From NCBI GenBank assembly GCA_013176395.1, contig JABMLP010000038.1, positions 62,001-126,000 on the forward strand: 64,000 nt of DNA, written 5' to 3'. The number at the start of each line of letters is the position of its first letter. Position 1 is the first letter of the stretch. Position numbers and translations under genes: made by a program. A model generated the notes under the pieces. It did not search any database and had not been told where the DNA came from. It saw only the letters and a program-made list of their open reading frames with translations. Positions 41,471 to 53,870 of the stretch are shown here, piece by piece. Source of the stretch: Venturia oleaginea. Lineage: Eukaryota > Ascomycota > Dothideomycetes > Venturiales > Venturiaceae.

Positions 41471-43394
41471 ATGTCTCAACTACCAATCGGAGCATTCCAA
41501 GCAAGCAGTCCTACACCGGCAGGCCCGGCAGTCCCAAGGAAGTTCCAATCGAAAGGGAAGGAAATTGAGCTATTACAAGAGGAGGAGCCAGAAGAAGAAC
41601 CAATACCTCTATTTAGGGAGATCGCACAAGATACTGGAATCCCAATCAATATCCTAAAGAAGCACCTCAATCTACACAATTGGTAGGCAGATATCAACCC
41701 AGAAACGGAACCAGAGGAGGCAAACTTGACAACTTACCTTGTATTAAAACTATATCGACGTAAAGCGGGCAGGAATTACAAAGAGGAATCTAGTCGGAGA
41801 GCTGCGCGATGTTTTCTACGGATGGACAAATTATCAGTTTGGACAGATTAACAAACGTTTCATACGAATATTGATTCAACTCTGTCAAGACAGGCAAATT
41901 ACAATCCGAGATGAGCCCGGCTGTACGGCTGCAAATCAGATGATGTATGTACTTGAGGACTCCATTCCACCAACACCCCGTATTGAGGAGAGTTTGGTGG
42001 AACAGCAGAGCCCAACTACAGACGAATCTGTTAGGCTACGGCTACCGACAATAGAACATGCAGTTCGCGCAAAGCAGGAGTTGGTAGGAGAAACCCTATT
42101 AGGACTCTCCGTTCGACAGAAAGGAACTCTCTCTCCAGTGGTGGAAATGCCGAGATTTCAACCCCAGATTGAGGAGAGAACTCAATCCCAGAGACCTGAG
42201 AACGCAGTACGGCAACCTCAATACCGAACCCAACGTCCTCAATCCTCTCGGCCTACTGGCATACAACAGAAGAATTGGGAAAGAGGCCGTACGAAGGAAC
42301 TATCTCAATTTCAACTACCGACGCAACAGCAGCAGCAGCCTCCCCAAGGTTGGCTTGTACAACCACAAGCAGGAGGAGACGGTAGAGGAGAAGGAAACGG
42401 CGGAGGAGAACTACCAGGCCTACTATTAGGGTCTGGTAGCTTTGCACAAGGTTCCCCAGACCCATTAGGAAGAGGATACAATTCTCAAGGCGGAGGATAT
42501 TCAGGTGGAGGGGATGGAAGCTCGTACGGAGGACCAGGAGCACTACCAACAGGATTACCAGCAGGACCACCAAGACCACCAGGACCGGATCCGTACGAAC
42601 TTCCCACTACAAGATGGATCCCAAATGCCTTTGTCGAATCTCGTGCGATCGCCGCTTTCTCAAAAATATGGAAAAAGGAGAGATGCTACACCGGTGTACT
42701 GTACGACATCCTACAGGAGAAGGTGAAGCTATTTATCACTCTCTGCAGGCGACTCCAGATCTATGAGAACCAGTACCATGCTGTCTTCCCCGACATTCTT
42801 ACCGGACGTGCAGAGACATTCTACCTTGACCATATCGGACCAGATATGAGATGGGACCAGATATATCGTGCGATGTACAACAGATTCAATACTAGCCAAA
42901 ATCACGCAATCTACTACGCAGATTGGACAACAACCTCGTTTGCACGAAGAAGATCTGAGAACCCTGATAAGCCACTTCCCGAAGTGCTCCAGATTATGCT
43001 AGATAAGCTCCAACTTGTCCAACGCGCAATGGGAGAACCGTACAAAGGCGAGATACATCTCAGTACAGCTGTTACCAAGGCATGCAAAGGCGTACGAGAG
43101 CTGGAATCCGCATTCCTACGCCCAAGCACATCGTGCGAGAACTTGTTTGCAGAGCTCCGGTCCGCCCTTCAACTCTACATAGATCGGAAATCTACAAAGC
43201 AATTCTTTACAAGAGAAGGGCAACCCCAGCTACCACGGCCCTTGCACGAAGCAGATCAATTCTTCAATGACAGGAGATTCCGAGATAACAGTAAGGGAGG
43301 AACACCTGCTCCGTCGTACAGCAGAGGCCAGCAACCATGGCAGCCAAGAATAGATCCCCCGCATGAGGCGAATTCGGGACAGCAATCTTATTAA
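41471..43394 (+). pseudogene. Copia-2 gag
   Basis: The N-terminal part (MSQLPIGAFQASS.., 41471-41686) ends in a stop. The main frame picks up around 41770 after a frame change (KRAGITKRNLVGELRDVFYGW..). It then runs through a Pro/Gln- and Gly-rich linker (about 42170-42600) and a globular Gag domain (TTRWIPNAFVESRAIAAFSKIW.., about 42600-43200). The frame ends at TAA 43392-43394, with pol in the same frame directly after. The gag N-terminus is therefore damaged, or needs an unrecognised splice. Confidence 0.7.
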
Positions 43395-44930
43395 CAACCA
43401 TGGCAGAGATCCAAGAAACCATGGCAATCTAAGCCATTTTCTCGCACGGGAGGGAAAGGTTGCTGGATCTGCAACAAACCAGAATGCCGTTCCTGGAAAC
43501 ATACACCTGAGGAGCAAGCTCGCACGAAGAAGCAGTTCTTTACGGCAGTAGATGAAGCTGACATGGAACTCCCAAATGACGAGGAAATCCGACAATTCAT
43601 AGTCTCGTACGAAAGTACCTATGAACAGTTCCTAGCTTCCCAGGACGACGAAGAAGACAAGGGACAACAAGTGGTTTCCTACCTAACCACCGCTGCATTC
43701 TACCACCGTACAACAGGAGAGGATATCTACGGCCAGGGAGAACCGTCAGTACGTGCGGAACAGTTTATCCTTGAAAGCAAATATGCTAAAGCATACCAAG
43801 GTGAACTTTGGGACACAGGCGCCGCACGAGTCTCTACAGTTGGGAAATGCCAGGTTGAAGCATACCTCCGAGAGTTCCCTCGTATGAAGATTGATTGGAC
43901 ACCTGGTAGTGCCCATATCTCGTTTGGAAGTGGACCACCTACTGCGGCAATTGGCACGATAGAAATGGAGAACTCTCTTGGCAAGATCACCTACCACATC
44001 TTGGAGACAGGCACTCCATTCCTCTTCTGCTTGGACGAAGGAGACAGGCTGAAAGCCTACTTCAACAATGTTAACAATACTATCGTACGAAAAGATGGAT
44101 CTACAATCCCAGTCGTGCGAAAATGGAGACATCCTTTCTTCAATCTCAGCCAAAGAGAAGCCGCATCATTCCTAACTGAGACTGAACTTAGGAGAGTCCA
44201 CAAGAGATTTGGCCACCCTCGTACAGAACGCCTACACACTCTCCTCAAGCAAGCTGGCTATACGGATGTTGAAGAGTCCGTGCTAGAACAGATCCGGAAG
44301 GTGTGCCATCAATGTCAATCGCACGACCAGGCCCCAAGAAGATTCAAGTCCTCCATCCAGGATAACTGCGAGTTCAACTACGAAATTATTATCGATGTAA
44401 TGTACCTCGATAGTAAGCCAGTTCTCCATGTGATTGATGCAGCTACATCTTTCCAGGCAGCTACCTTCCTGAAATCGATGTCTGCACGAGACACCTGGGA
44501 TGTTCTCTGCAAATACTGGATCTATGTCTACCAAGGACCCCCAGACAACATTACACACGATCCAGGAACCAACTTTGCGTCCGAAGACTTCAGGAACTTC
44601 GCACGAATTGTTGGAACCTCATGCGAAGAAATGCCTGTTGAAGCCCATCATGCTATAGGGAAGATTGAGAGACAACATGGACCACTAAGGAGGGTGTACA
44701 ACATCCTTTTAGAGGAAATTGGCCATCGTACGGACAAAGAAATAATCCTCCAGATGGCAATCAAAGCTCTCAATGATACAGCAGGACCAAATGGCATTGT
44801 CCCAACACTTCTTGTATTTGGAGCATACCCCAGAATCAACCAGGACTCGCCACCATCTCAAGACATTGTCGCACGAGCTGAAGCAGTTCAAAAGGCTATG
44901 AAAGAGCTCAGAAGTATTCGTGCAAGTTGA
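43395..44930 (+). pseudogene. Copia-2 pol, protease-integrase part
   Basis: In the same frame as gag after one UAA. It has a Cys/His motif (CWICNKPECRSWKH), protease active site (LWDTGAARVS), integrase zinc-binding region (VHKRFGHPRTERLH..CHQCQSHD), and core acidic residues in IIIDVMYLD, HDPGTNF and GKIERQHG. The reading ends at a TGA (44928-44930) created at the palindrome centre. The opposite arm reads a few residues further. RT is lost, so this copy cannot replicate. Confidence 0.8.
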
Positions 44931-44931
44931 G

Positions 44932-46482
44932 TTAGCGCGGTAACTTCAACCTTGCGCGAATACTTCTGAGCTCTTTCATAGCCTTTTGAACTGCTTCAGC
45001 TCGTGCGACAATGTCTTGAGATGGTGGCGAGTCCTGGTTGATTCTGGGGTATGCTCCAAATACAAGAAGTGTTGGGACAATGCCATTTGGTCCTGCTGTA
45101 TCATTGAGAGCTTTGATTGCCATCTGGAGGATTATTTCTTTGTCCGTACGATGGCCAATTTCCTCTAAAAGGATGTTGTACACCCTCCTTAGTGGTCCAT
45201 GTTGTCTCTCAATCTTCCCTATAGCATGATGGGCTTCAACAGGCATTTCTTCGCATGAGGTTCCAACAATTCGTGCGAAGTTCCTGAAGTCTTCGGACGC
45301 AAAGTTGGTTCCTGGATCGTGTGTAATGTTGTCTGGGGGTCCTTGGTAGACATAGATCCAGTATTTGCAGAGAACATCCCAGGTGTCTCGTGCAGACATC
45401 GATTTCAGGAAGGTAGCTGCCTGGAAAGATGTAGCTGCATCAATCACATGGAGAACTGGCTTACTATCGAGGTACATTACATCGATAATAATTTCGTAGT
45501 TGAACTCGCAGTTATCCTGGATGGAGGACTTGAATCTTCTTGGGGCCTGGTCGTGCGATTGACATTGATGGCACACCTTCCGGATCTGTTCTAGCACGGA
45601 CTCTTCAACATCCGTATAGCCAGCTTGCTTGAGGAGAGTGTGTAGGCGTTCTGTACGAGGGTGGCCAAATCTCTTGTGGACTCTCCTAAGTTCAGTCTCA
45701 GTTAGGAATGATGCGGCTTCTCTTTGGCTGAGATTGAAGAAAGGATGTCTCCATTTTCGCACGACTGGGATTGTAGATCCATCTTTTCGTACGATAGTAT
45801 TGTTAACATTGTTGAAGTAGGCTTTCAGCCTGTCTCCTTCGTCCAAGCAGAAGAGGAATGGAGTGCCTGTCTCCAAGATGTGGTAGGTGATCTTGCCAAG
45901 AGAGTTCTCCATTTCTATCGTGCCAATTGCCGCAGTAGGTGGTCCACTTCCAAACGAGATATGGGCACTACCAGGTGTCCAATCAATCTTCATACGAGGG
46001 AACTCTCGGAGGTATGCTTCAACCTGGCATTTCCCAACTGTAGAGACTCGTGCGGCGCCTGTGTCCCAAAGTTCACCTTGGTATGCTTTAGCATATTTGC
46101 TTTCAAGGATAAACTGTTCCGCACGTACTGACGGTTCTCCCTGGCCGTAGATATCCTCTCCTGTTGTACGGTGGTAGAATGCAGCGGTGGTTAGGTAGGA
46201 AACCACTTGTTGTCCCTTGTCTTCTTCGTCGTCCTGGGAAGCTAGGAACTGTTCATAGGTACTTTCGTACGAGACTATGAATTGTCGGATTTCCTCGTCA
46301 TTTGGGAGTTCCATGTCAGCTTCATCTACTGCCGTAAAGAACTGCTTCTTCGTGCGAGCTTGCTCCTCAGGTGTATGTTTCCAGGAACGGCATTCTGGTT
46401 TGTTGCAGATCCAGCAACCTTTCCCTCCCGTGCGAGAAAATGGCTTAGATTGCCATGGTTTCTTGGATCTCTGCCATGGTTG
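44932..46482 (-). pseudogene. Copia-2 pol, protease-integrase part (right-arm copy)
   Basis: Mirror copy of 43395-44930 with the same protein. Its last residues differ because the element reads slightly further before the centre (..RSIRARLKLPR). Confidence 0.8.
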
Positions 46483-48406
46483 TTAATAAGATTGCTGTCC
46501 CGAATTCGCCTCATGCGGGGGATCTATTCTTGGCTGCCATGGTTGCTGGCCTCTGCTGTACGACGGAGCAGGTGTTCCTCCCTTACTGTTATCTCGGAAT
46601 CTCCTGTCATTGAAGAATTGATCTGCTTCGTGCAAGGGCCGTGGTAGCTGGGGTTGCCCTTCTCTTGTAAAGAATTGCTTTGTAGATTTCCGATCTATGT
46701 AGAGTTGAAGGGCGGACCGGAGCTCTGCAAACAAGTTCTCGCACGATGTGCTTGGGCGTAGGAATGCGGATTCCAGCTCTCGTACGCCTTTGCATGCCTT
46801 GGTAACAGCTGTACTGAGATGTATCTCGCCTTTGTACGGTTCTCCCATTGCGCGTTGGACAAGTTGGAGCTTATCTAGCATAATCTGGAGCACTTCGGGA
46901 AGTGGCTTATCAGGGTTCTCAGATCTTCTTCGTGCAAACGAGGTTGTTGTCCAATCTGCGTAGTAGATTGCGTGATTTTGGCTAGTATTGAATCTGTTGT
47001 ACATCGCACGATATATCTGGTCCCATCTCATATCTGGTCCGATATGGTCAAGGTAGAATGTCTCTGCACGTCCGGTAAGAATGTCGGGGAAGACAGCATG
47101 GTACTGGTTCTCATAGATCTGGAGTCGCCTGCAGAGAGTGATAAATAGCTTCACCTTCTCCTGTAGGATGTCGTACAGTACACCGGTGTAGCATCTCTCC
47201 TTTTTCCATATTTTTGAGAAAGCGGCGATCGCACGAGATTCGACAAAGGCATTTGGGATCCATCTTGTAGTGGGAAGTTCGTACGGATCCGGTCCTGGTG
47301 GTCTTGGTGGTCCTGCTGGTAATCCTGTTGGTAGTGCTCCTGGTCCTCCGTACGAGCTTCCATCCCCTCCACCTGAATATCCTCCGCCTTGAGAATTGTA
47401 TCCTCTTCCTAATGGGTCTGGGGAACCTTGTGCAAAGCTACCAGACCCTAATAGTAGGCCTGGTAGTTCTCCTCCGCCGTTTCCTTCTCCTCTACCGTCT
47501 CCTCCTGCTTGTGGTTGTACAAGCCAACCTTGGGGAGGCTGCTGCTGCTGTTGCGTCGGTAGTTGAAATTGAGATAGTTCCTTCGTACGGCCTCTTTCCC
47601 AATTCTTCTGTTGTATGCCAGTAGGCCGAGAGGATTGAGGACGTTGGGTTCGGTATTGAGGTTGCCGTACTGCGTTCTCAGGTCTCTGGGATTGAGTTCT
47701 CTCCTCAATCTGGGGTTGAAATCTCGGCATTTCCACCACTGGAGAGAGAGTTCCTTTCTGTCGAACGGAGAGTCCTAATAGGGTTTCTCCTACCAACTCC
47801 TGCTTTGCGCGAACTGCATGTTCTATTGTCGGTAGCCGTAGCCTAACAGATTCGTCTGTAGTTGGGCTCTGCTGTTCCACCAAACTCTCCTCAATACGGG
47901 GTGTTGGTGGAATGGAGTCCTCAAGTACATACATCATCTGATTTGCAGCCGTACAGCCGGGCTCATCTCGGATTGTAATTTGCCTGTCTTGACAGAGTTG
48001 AATCAATATTCGTATGAAACGTTTGTTAATCTGTCCAAACTGATAATTTGTCCATCCGTAGAAAACATCGCGCAGCTCTCCGACTAGATTCCTCTTTGTA
48101 ATTCCTGCCCGCTTTACGTCGATATAGTTTTAATACAAGGTAAGTTGTCAAGTTTGCCTCCTCTGGTTCCGTTTCTGGGTTGATATCTGCCTACCAATTG
48201 TGTAGATTGAGGTGCTTCTTTAGGATATTGATTGGGATTCCAGTATCTTGTGCGATCTCCCTAAATAGAGGTATTGGTTCTTCTTCTGGCTCCTCCTCTT
48301 GTAATAGCTCAATTTCCTTCCCTTTCGATTGGAACTTCCTTGGGACTGCCGGGCCTGCCGGTGTAGGACTGCTTGCTTGGAATGCTCCGATTGGTAGTTG
48401 AGACAT
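46483..48406 (-). pseudogene. Copia-2 gag (right-arm copy)
   Basis: Mirror copy of 41471-43394, including the same N-terminal break and the same UAA between gag and pol. Confidence 0.7.
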
Positions 48407-48583
48407 CGTACGGGTTCCAATGTCGTATTTGTTCTAGATCAAATAAATCTAAGTGAATTGTATCCGTTGTGCGATACGTGACTCGTGGGTTGTACAATAA
48501 TCTCCTGCAGTGCGGGAGTTTCGTACAATTGTCGGAAAATTGGGTTCTTGCTAATCTGTGGTCGCCTTGTAACCACTAATCAG

Positions 48584-48752
48584 TGTTGATTCGGCTTTGT
48601 ACACGTGTATGAAATATTAATGAAATGATAATGAAATAAACATATATGGATAAGTCTCTTGTATTCTTGATTGTTCTTGTTCTTCTTCGAACATTGAGGT
48701 ATCCTTGAGATGCAGAAATTGCACCGCCCCTGTCAGTGCCAAGGATACGACA
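48584..48752 (-). repeat. Copia-2 LTR (right-arm copy)
   Basis: 169-bp reverse complement of 41125-41293, with no difference noticed. Confidence 0.9.
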
Positions 48753-49039
48753 CATACCATGCCTTGTAGATAGTCATTGAACCACTGGGATGCAACATCC
48801 TCACGCGAACGTAGTTTTCATGAGTGTAGGCCAAAGGGCAGTACTTCTCTGGAAGTCCTGAGGCGATGAATTAAGGGTTGGCCATAGTCATGATAACTCC
48901 ATTGAAGCGCTCGGCTTTTGGGTTCTGCTTAGGATTGTAGGGAGTCGTGCGATGATGGGTGATGCCCTGAGTGGCTAGAATAGCCTCGCTTTCCTTATCA
49001 ACGTACTCTCCACCATTGTCAGTGTGGTAGTAGTGAACC
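48753..49039 (-). pseudogene. Copia-1-like integrase fragment (right-arm copy)
   Basis: Mirror copy of 40838-41124, with the same internal stop. Confidence 0.8.
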
Positions 49040-50185
49040 GTCAGCGACTGCCTCCCAGTTCATCCAACCACAGCTTCTGCGGCTCTTGATCTCAGGGGTC
49101 GATTCGTACACTACCGAATCTCCTCAATCGCAGATCAAAGGTGTGGCGATTGCTTTGACGATGTTCTTCGTTTCAGTCATGCAGACTGCTTCCTTGCATC
49201 AGTACTTTCAAAGAGCTTTCGAAACAGGAATGAGAATCAAGTCTGCTCTCACAGCCTCAATCTACGTCAAGTCAATGCGACTTTCGAACGAGGGACGGGC
49301 TGCAAAATCCACCGGCGACATAGTGAATTACATGGCTGTGGATGTTCAGCGCTTGCAGGATCTGACTCAATACGGCCAACAACTCTGGTCTGCCCCGTTC
49401 CAGGTAGTGTTGTGCATGATCTCACTATATCAACTAGTGGGACTCAGTATGATTGCGGGTGTTGTTGTGATGGTTCTTATGATTCCAGCTAACGGGCTCA
49501 TCGCTCGTTTTATGAAGTCTTTGCAAAAGACGCAAATGGCAAACAAAGATGCTCGAACACGTCTTATGACCGAGATCCTCAACAACATGAAATCTATAAA
49601 ACTCTACGTATGGACTACGGCATTTATTAACAAGCTCAACTACATTCGAAATGATCTGGAATTGAAGACCTTGCGCAAGATTGGAGCTACTCAAGCTTTC
49701 GCCAATTTTACCTGGTCAACAACACCGTTTCTGGTCTCTTGCTCTACATTTGCAGTGTTCGTCCTAACTCAGAATAAGCCGCTGACCTCGGATATCGTGT
49801 TCCCTGCTCTGACACTCTTTAACCTGCTAACTTTCCCGCGCTCAGTCCTGCCCAATGTAATCACCGCTATCATCGAGGCGTCGGTAGCGGTCGGCAGATT
49901 GACATCCTATTTCTCTGCTGAAGAGCTGCAGAAGGATGCGGTCATCACTAAGGAAACGGTTGAAGAAATAGGCGAAGAGTCGGTACGAATTCGAGATGCC
50001 ACTTTCACTTGGAACAAAGCAGAAGCTCGAAATGCACTCGAGGATATTGATTTCTCCGCGCACAAAGGAGAATTGACTCGTATCGTTGGTCGAGTCGGTG
50101 CCGGCAAATCATCATTGCAACAAGCCATGCTCGGAGATCTGTGGAAAGTCAGCGGCGAGGTGGTGCTCAGAGGGACGTCTGCTAA
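49040..50185 (+). pseudogene. ABCC transporter fragment (right-arm copy)
   Basis: Mirror copy of 39692-40837: TMD1 and the start of NBD1 with Walker A GRVGAGKSS, running into the CACTA end at 50186. Confidence 0.85.
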
Positions 50186-50504
50186 CACTACGGTCACAAA
50201 CACATTGTAAACGCCAAAATCACGGAAAATACAACCAGATCACCGTTTTTTACGGGATTTCTCTCAGGAATTCTCATTGTACTCAAAAAAAGTTCGTAAA
50301 CAATCTAGCATTCAGTCTATTGTAAATTTCAGCCCTTTTTTTGGTTTTTGGCGGGGAGATCCCCCCCCCCCCCCCCCCCCAAAGTCACGTGCACTGCATC
50401 GCCGCATCGCCGCAAAAACAACAAATCTAGCTCTATCACCAGATTAACTATATAATTACAGCGACATAGGCAGATAGCCTCCAATCCAGGCCCTAAACTG
50501 GGGG

Positions 50505-51764
50505 CTATGCATCCTCCGCGTCCAGGGTCTTTGCCCCAATGAAGCACTCGTACGTGCAGACTCTTCCAAATGCCATCTTCTTGTTAGATACCGTGGAAGC
50601 GATGATATACCATGACTCTGATTCTTCGTCAATTTCGGGTAATTGGCCACTCAGTGACTTGAACCAACTGCTTCTTTTCTGACGTACCAGGGCTGCATCT
50701 TGCTGTGTCTTCTTTTTCAATGCAAGAGCTTGTTTGGCCAAAGAATCTTTCTTTTCAGCTCTCTTTCTCTCGTTATTATCGTTAACATCCACCACAATTG
50801 ACGTTTTTTGAAAGCTTCTTTTAGCACTCGGGGCCAATATAAGAGTAGAATCTTGAGGGTCTCGTTCCTTGCGCTTTTTCGAGGCTATCTGAGTAGATTG
50901 TAGAGTAGAATCTAGCGCTTCAAGGTCGCCATCAATCTCGTCAATTCGAGCGGCGTAGTCATCGTGTTGGTCATCGCTATAGACGCTAATATCATCATCG
51001 ATATTGATCTGATCCTGAGAGTCCTCGAAATCGGCGGCCTCATCGTCGTATGTATATGGCAAAGATGGCTCGGCAGAAACCGACCTCGAATAGATACCAG
51101 GTGTAGCAAGCACCTCGGCGACATGAGAGGACTGTTTTGATGGCTTTGAAGGTGTAAAATCGATCATTCTGGCACCCTCGGTGTCTTGACTTGCTAATGA
51201 AGTTGGTGTAGATATCGGTGTAGATTTCAACTTTGCCCTGCCATTTTTTCGAGGAACGTTTGGTGTCATTATAACCTTTCTTCGTCGGCACTCTTCGGTA
51301 CGAATATAGTCCAACTTGATCTTTAGTAACGCTGCGGAGGGCCAATAGCCTACGTATCTGGATAGAATAGGACTTTCGGTATGGAGGGCGGTGAACAGAT
51401 TTTGACGATCTGTATGACTCTGAGATTTAAAAGGCTTGGTTTGCTTAACGGGATTAAAACGTGTACTAAAAGAGAGAGATAAGTAGCTTTCTTTGATGAG
51501 ATATTGAGTAGTTACTAACGCTTCAAGATTCAGAGTCCCATCACCATTGCGAATCGGAACCGACTCCTTTTGACTATAAGATCTCGCGATATTGAGTGAC
51601 TTCGCTACCGCAGATTTATAGTCTGCAATCAGCTCCTTGCGAATATTCTCCGGGTAGTTCCGCACGGCCAGATTAATGGTGACGAGGATGTCTGCCAAGG
51701 TGGTGATCTCGGTATCAAGAGGTTGCTCAATCGGGCGTTCACTCAAAGCTGTTTTTGGCGCCAT
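50505..51764 (-). CDS. Second CACTA ORF (right-arm copy)
   Basis: Identical 419-aa frame to 38120-39379 and uninterrupted. The element around it is disrupted, so its role would depend on trans activity. Confidence 0.65.
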   Translation of the reverse strand: MAPKTALSERPIEQPLDTEITTLADILVTINLAVRNYPENIRKELIADYKSAVAKSLNIARSYSQKESVPIRNGDGTLNLEALVTTQYLIKESYLSLSFSTRFNPVKQTKPFKSQSHTDRQNLFTALHTESPILSRYVGYWPSAALLKIKLDYIRTEECRRRKVIMTPNVPRKNGRAKLKSTPISTPTSLASQDTEGARMIDFTPSKPSKQSSHVAEVLATPGIYSRSVSAEPSLPYTYDDEAADFEDSQDQINIDDDISVYSDDQHDDYAARIDEIDGDLEALDSTLQSTQIASKKRKERDPQDSTLILAPSAKRSFQKTSIVVDVNDNNERKRAEKKDSLAKQALALKKKTQQDAALVRQKRSSWFKSLSGQLPEIDEESESWYIIASTVSNKKMAFGRVCTYECFIGAKTLDAEDA

Positions 51765-52013
51765 TATAAGTCTTTGAAAGGTTTTAATCGTGAAGGTAGA
51801 ATTATCTACAGCTAGATTCTCCTATTATACACCTCAACCCCACCTTAGCATGACATCTAGACCGTTTCATACACCAACAATAACGATATGTCCGAATCAG
51901 TAGCCGTTTCAAACGTCTCGAGTCAATCCGGAGGTGGATTCTGCGGCCGGTAGCCTCAGAATCTCACACCTCTATTGTGACTCGAACACATCACTCTCGC
52001 TGGCATACCAAAA

Positions 52014-53538
52014 ATGGCTGTATTCTGCTTTTTTGAACGAGATCTCGGCGAATCTATACATCGATGTTCTATCCGGACTCGTACAAGACATCGTGAGGCT
52101 TGGATACGACGTCAAAACCTCAATCTTCCTACCTATAACGCTGCAGATGAGCCCGCCGGCATCGAGACCGATGACGAGATAGTCGATGATGAGTCTCACA
52201 CCCCGCCAAGCCCTCAGAATGAGCAGAATGAGCCACTAGATTACGATTCTGATATCGATGTTGGTGATGGAATCGACTTTGAGCGAAGTAAGTTAAAGTT
52301 AACTTTGAGATAAATAGGAACCTTCAGCGATTGAGCAACTTCAATTCTTTTCGAGGACGATATAACCTCATTCTACACTAATTTTAATCCCTGTAACGTC
52401 CTCTTAGCAGAATTGGCCTTTCATTTACGCTGGAGGTCCCCAAGTTAACATAAAGCTAACTTTCTTTAAGTACGTCAACTCTCCGACGCCCAATTACGGT
52501 ATCTACAACTCTCTGAATGGGTTGGTTACCATGTCAGCTGAGAACAATACAATATGCTACGCTATATCGTCGAGAATGGGTGGTCTACACAGTTGCCAGA
52601 TCTACGCCGCCGCGGCGATGTTCTTACGGCACTGACGAGGCTCGAGGGTAGAACCTTTGACTGCTGTATCAAGAGTTGTATTGCATACACTGGCGATTAC
52701 GCTAATCTAGAGGGTTGCAGTAGTTGTAACGAACCTCGTTATTACTATAGCACTCGCCGTGCACGAAAAACCTTCCTATATATCCCTCTTATACCTCGCC
52801 TCAGGTATCAATTCCAATCGGCTATACGAGCAGAGACCCTCCAAAAACACCACCAAAAGTACTGGATCAACCCTATTGACCAGTTACCATTAGTCTATGA
52901 TGACTGGTGGTCCGGCGAAAGGTACCGAGATCTCAGAAAAGAAGGCTATTTCAAGCGACCAACTGACATCGCTTTTGCACTACATTATGATGGCGTTCAA
53001 GCTATCAAATCGGGCAATCACTCGGTCAGCCCAGTCATCCTCGTCAACTATAATCTACCACCATCGATTCGCTATAAGAAGGGTAATATATTACTCTCTC
53101 TCGTCATTCCAGGGCCCAACAAACATGAGGATATTGACAGCTATCTAAGGCCTCTCGTTGACGAGCTCAAACTTCTCAAAACTGGGGTCAAGGCACACAA
53201 TAAATACCGTGGTAGAGAGTTCACGATGCGAGCGAATGTGGTGTTGGTTTGTGGTAAGTCCCTCTCTATTTCAATATATGGTCATTCGGTTACCGGAGAC
53301 ATCTATAATAATATTTATTTCAACTTCATTCAATAGTCTAGATACTTTTTTTTAGCTAACTAACCTACCATATAGGTGATGGCCCTGCAGTATCTGAGCT
53401 CTGCGGAATGAAGCACCCCGGTAATGCAATGAGTCCTTGTAGATTCTGCTATATTCGAGCCAAATGGTCGCCAGGGCAAAAGACTTATTATGTTCCTCAT
53501 ACAGAGCATCAATTAAAGGGTAATCTACATTGTAGAGA
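52014..53538 (+). pseudogene. CACTA transposase, right-arm copy, split by Gypsy-2
   Basis: Exons 52014-52287 and 52471-53253 (with the same TGA at 52539-52541) and exon 3 from 53376, broken by Gypsy-2 after ..GNLHC. The rest of exon 3 is at 59726-59799. Exon 4 is not in the window. Confidence 0.8.
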
Positions 53539-53870
53539 TGTAAGAGTTCAACCCTCAAAGGTGTTTCGCAAGTGAGGGAAGACAGCTTTTATTTCAAGTA
53601 TCTAAGTACAGAGAAGAAAGTGTAAGTACAGGAAGGATAGCTAGTATATATAATCCTCCTCTTACAATAGATCCTTCTAGAAAGTATCTTTAAATGGAAA
53701 CGTGACAGCTTGCAAAATAGAACATGGCAGCTTGCGAAATAGAACATGACAGCTTGCAAAATAGAACATGACAGCTTGCAAAATAGAACATGACAGCTTG
53801 CAGAATAACAAGAGAACAATTGGAAATCCAGTCATGGATAAGCTAGAGAGAAGCATTCCATCCCTTAACA
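53539..53870 (-). repeat. Gypsy-2 3' LTR with 22-bp minisatellite
   Basis: 332 bp, TGTAAGAG..CTTAACA on the plus strand. It contains five near-identical ~22-bp units ('gacagcttgcaaaatagaac', about 53704-53805) and a TATA-like 'tatatataatcc'. Confidence 0.9.

Larger units (their letters stand above)
36147..44937. repeat. Left arm of a giant palindrome
   Basis: The sequence from 36147 to 44937 recurs as its reverse complement from 44938 to 53538 and 59721-59924. The only differences noticed are a G tract (13 here at 39504-39516, 20 in the other arm) and a few bases at the centre. It contains most of the CACTA element, an ABC-transporter fragment, a copia fragment and the 5' half of Copia-2. 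The true outer end is unknown because the partner is cut by Gypsy-3. Confidence 0.95.
41125..44937 (+). mobile_element. Copia-2: 5' half of a Ty1/copia element
   Basis: Left LTR 41125-41293, leader, gag and the protease-integrase part of pol. The element stops at the palindrome centre, so RT, RNase H and the 3' LTR are absent here. It inserted into the Copia-1-like fragment. The right half of the palindrome repeats this same 5' half in reverse. Confidence 0.85.
50186..53538 (+). mobile_element. CACTA element, right-arm copy, truncated
   Basis: It starts CACTACGGTCA at 50186 and mirrors the left-arm element up to the AGAGA target (53534-53538) where Gypsy-2 inserted. It continues at 59721-59924 before being cut again by Gypsy-3. 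A C tract at 50371-50390 has 20 bases against 13 in the left arm. Confidence 0.9.

Noticed and set aside
42253..42579. Leu/Val-rich minus-strand frame resembling a membrane protein
   Set aside because: It is the antisense of the Pro/Gln/Gly-rich linker of Copia-2 Gag.
53704..53805. Evenly spaced 22-bp repeats looking like a CRISPR array
   Set aside because: There are no unique spacers, the units are tandem, and the array lies inside a eukaryotic LTR.
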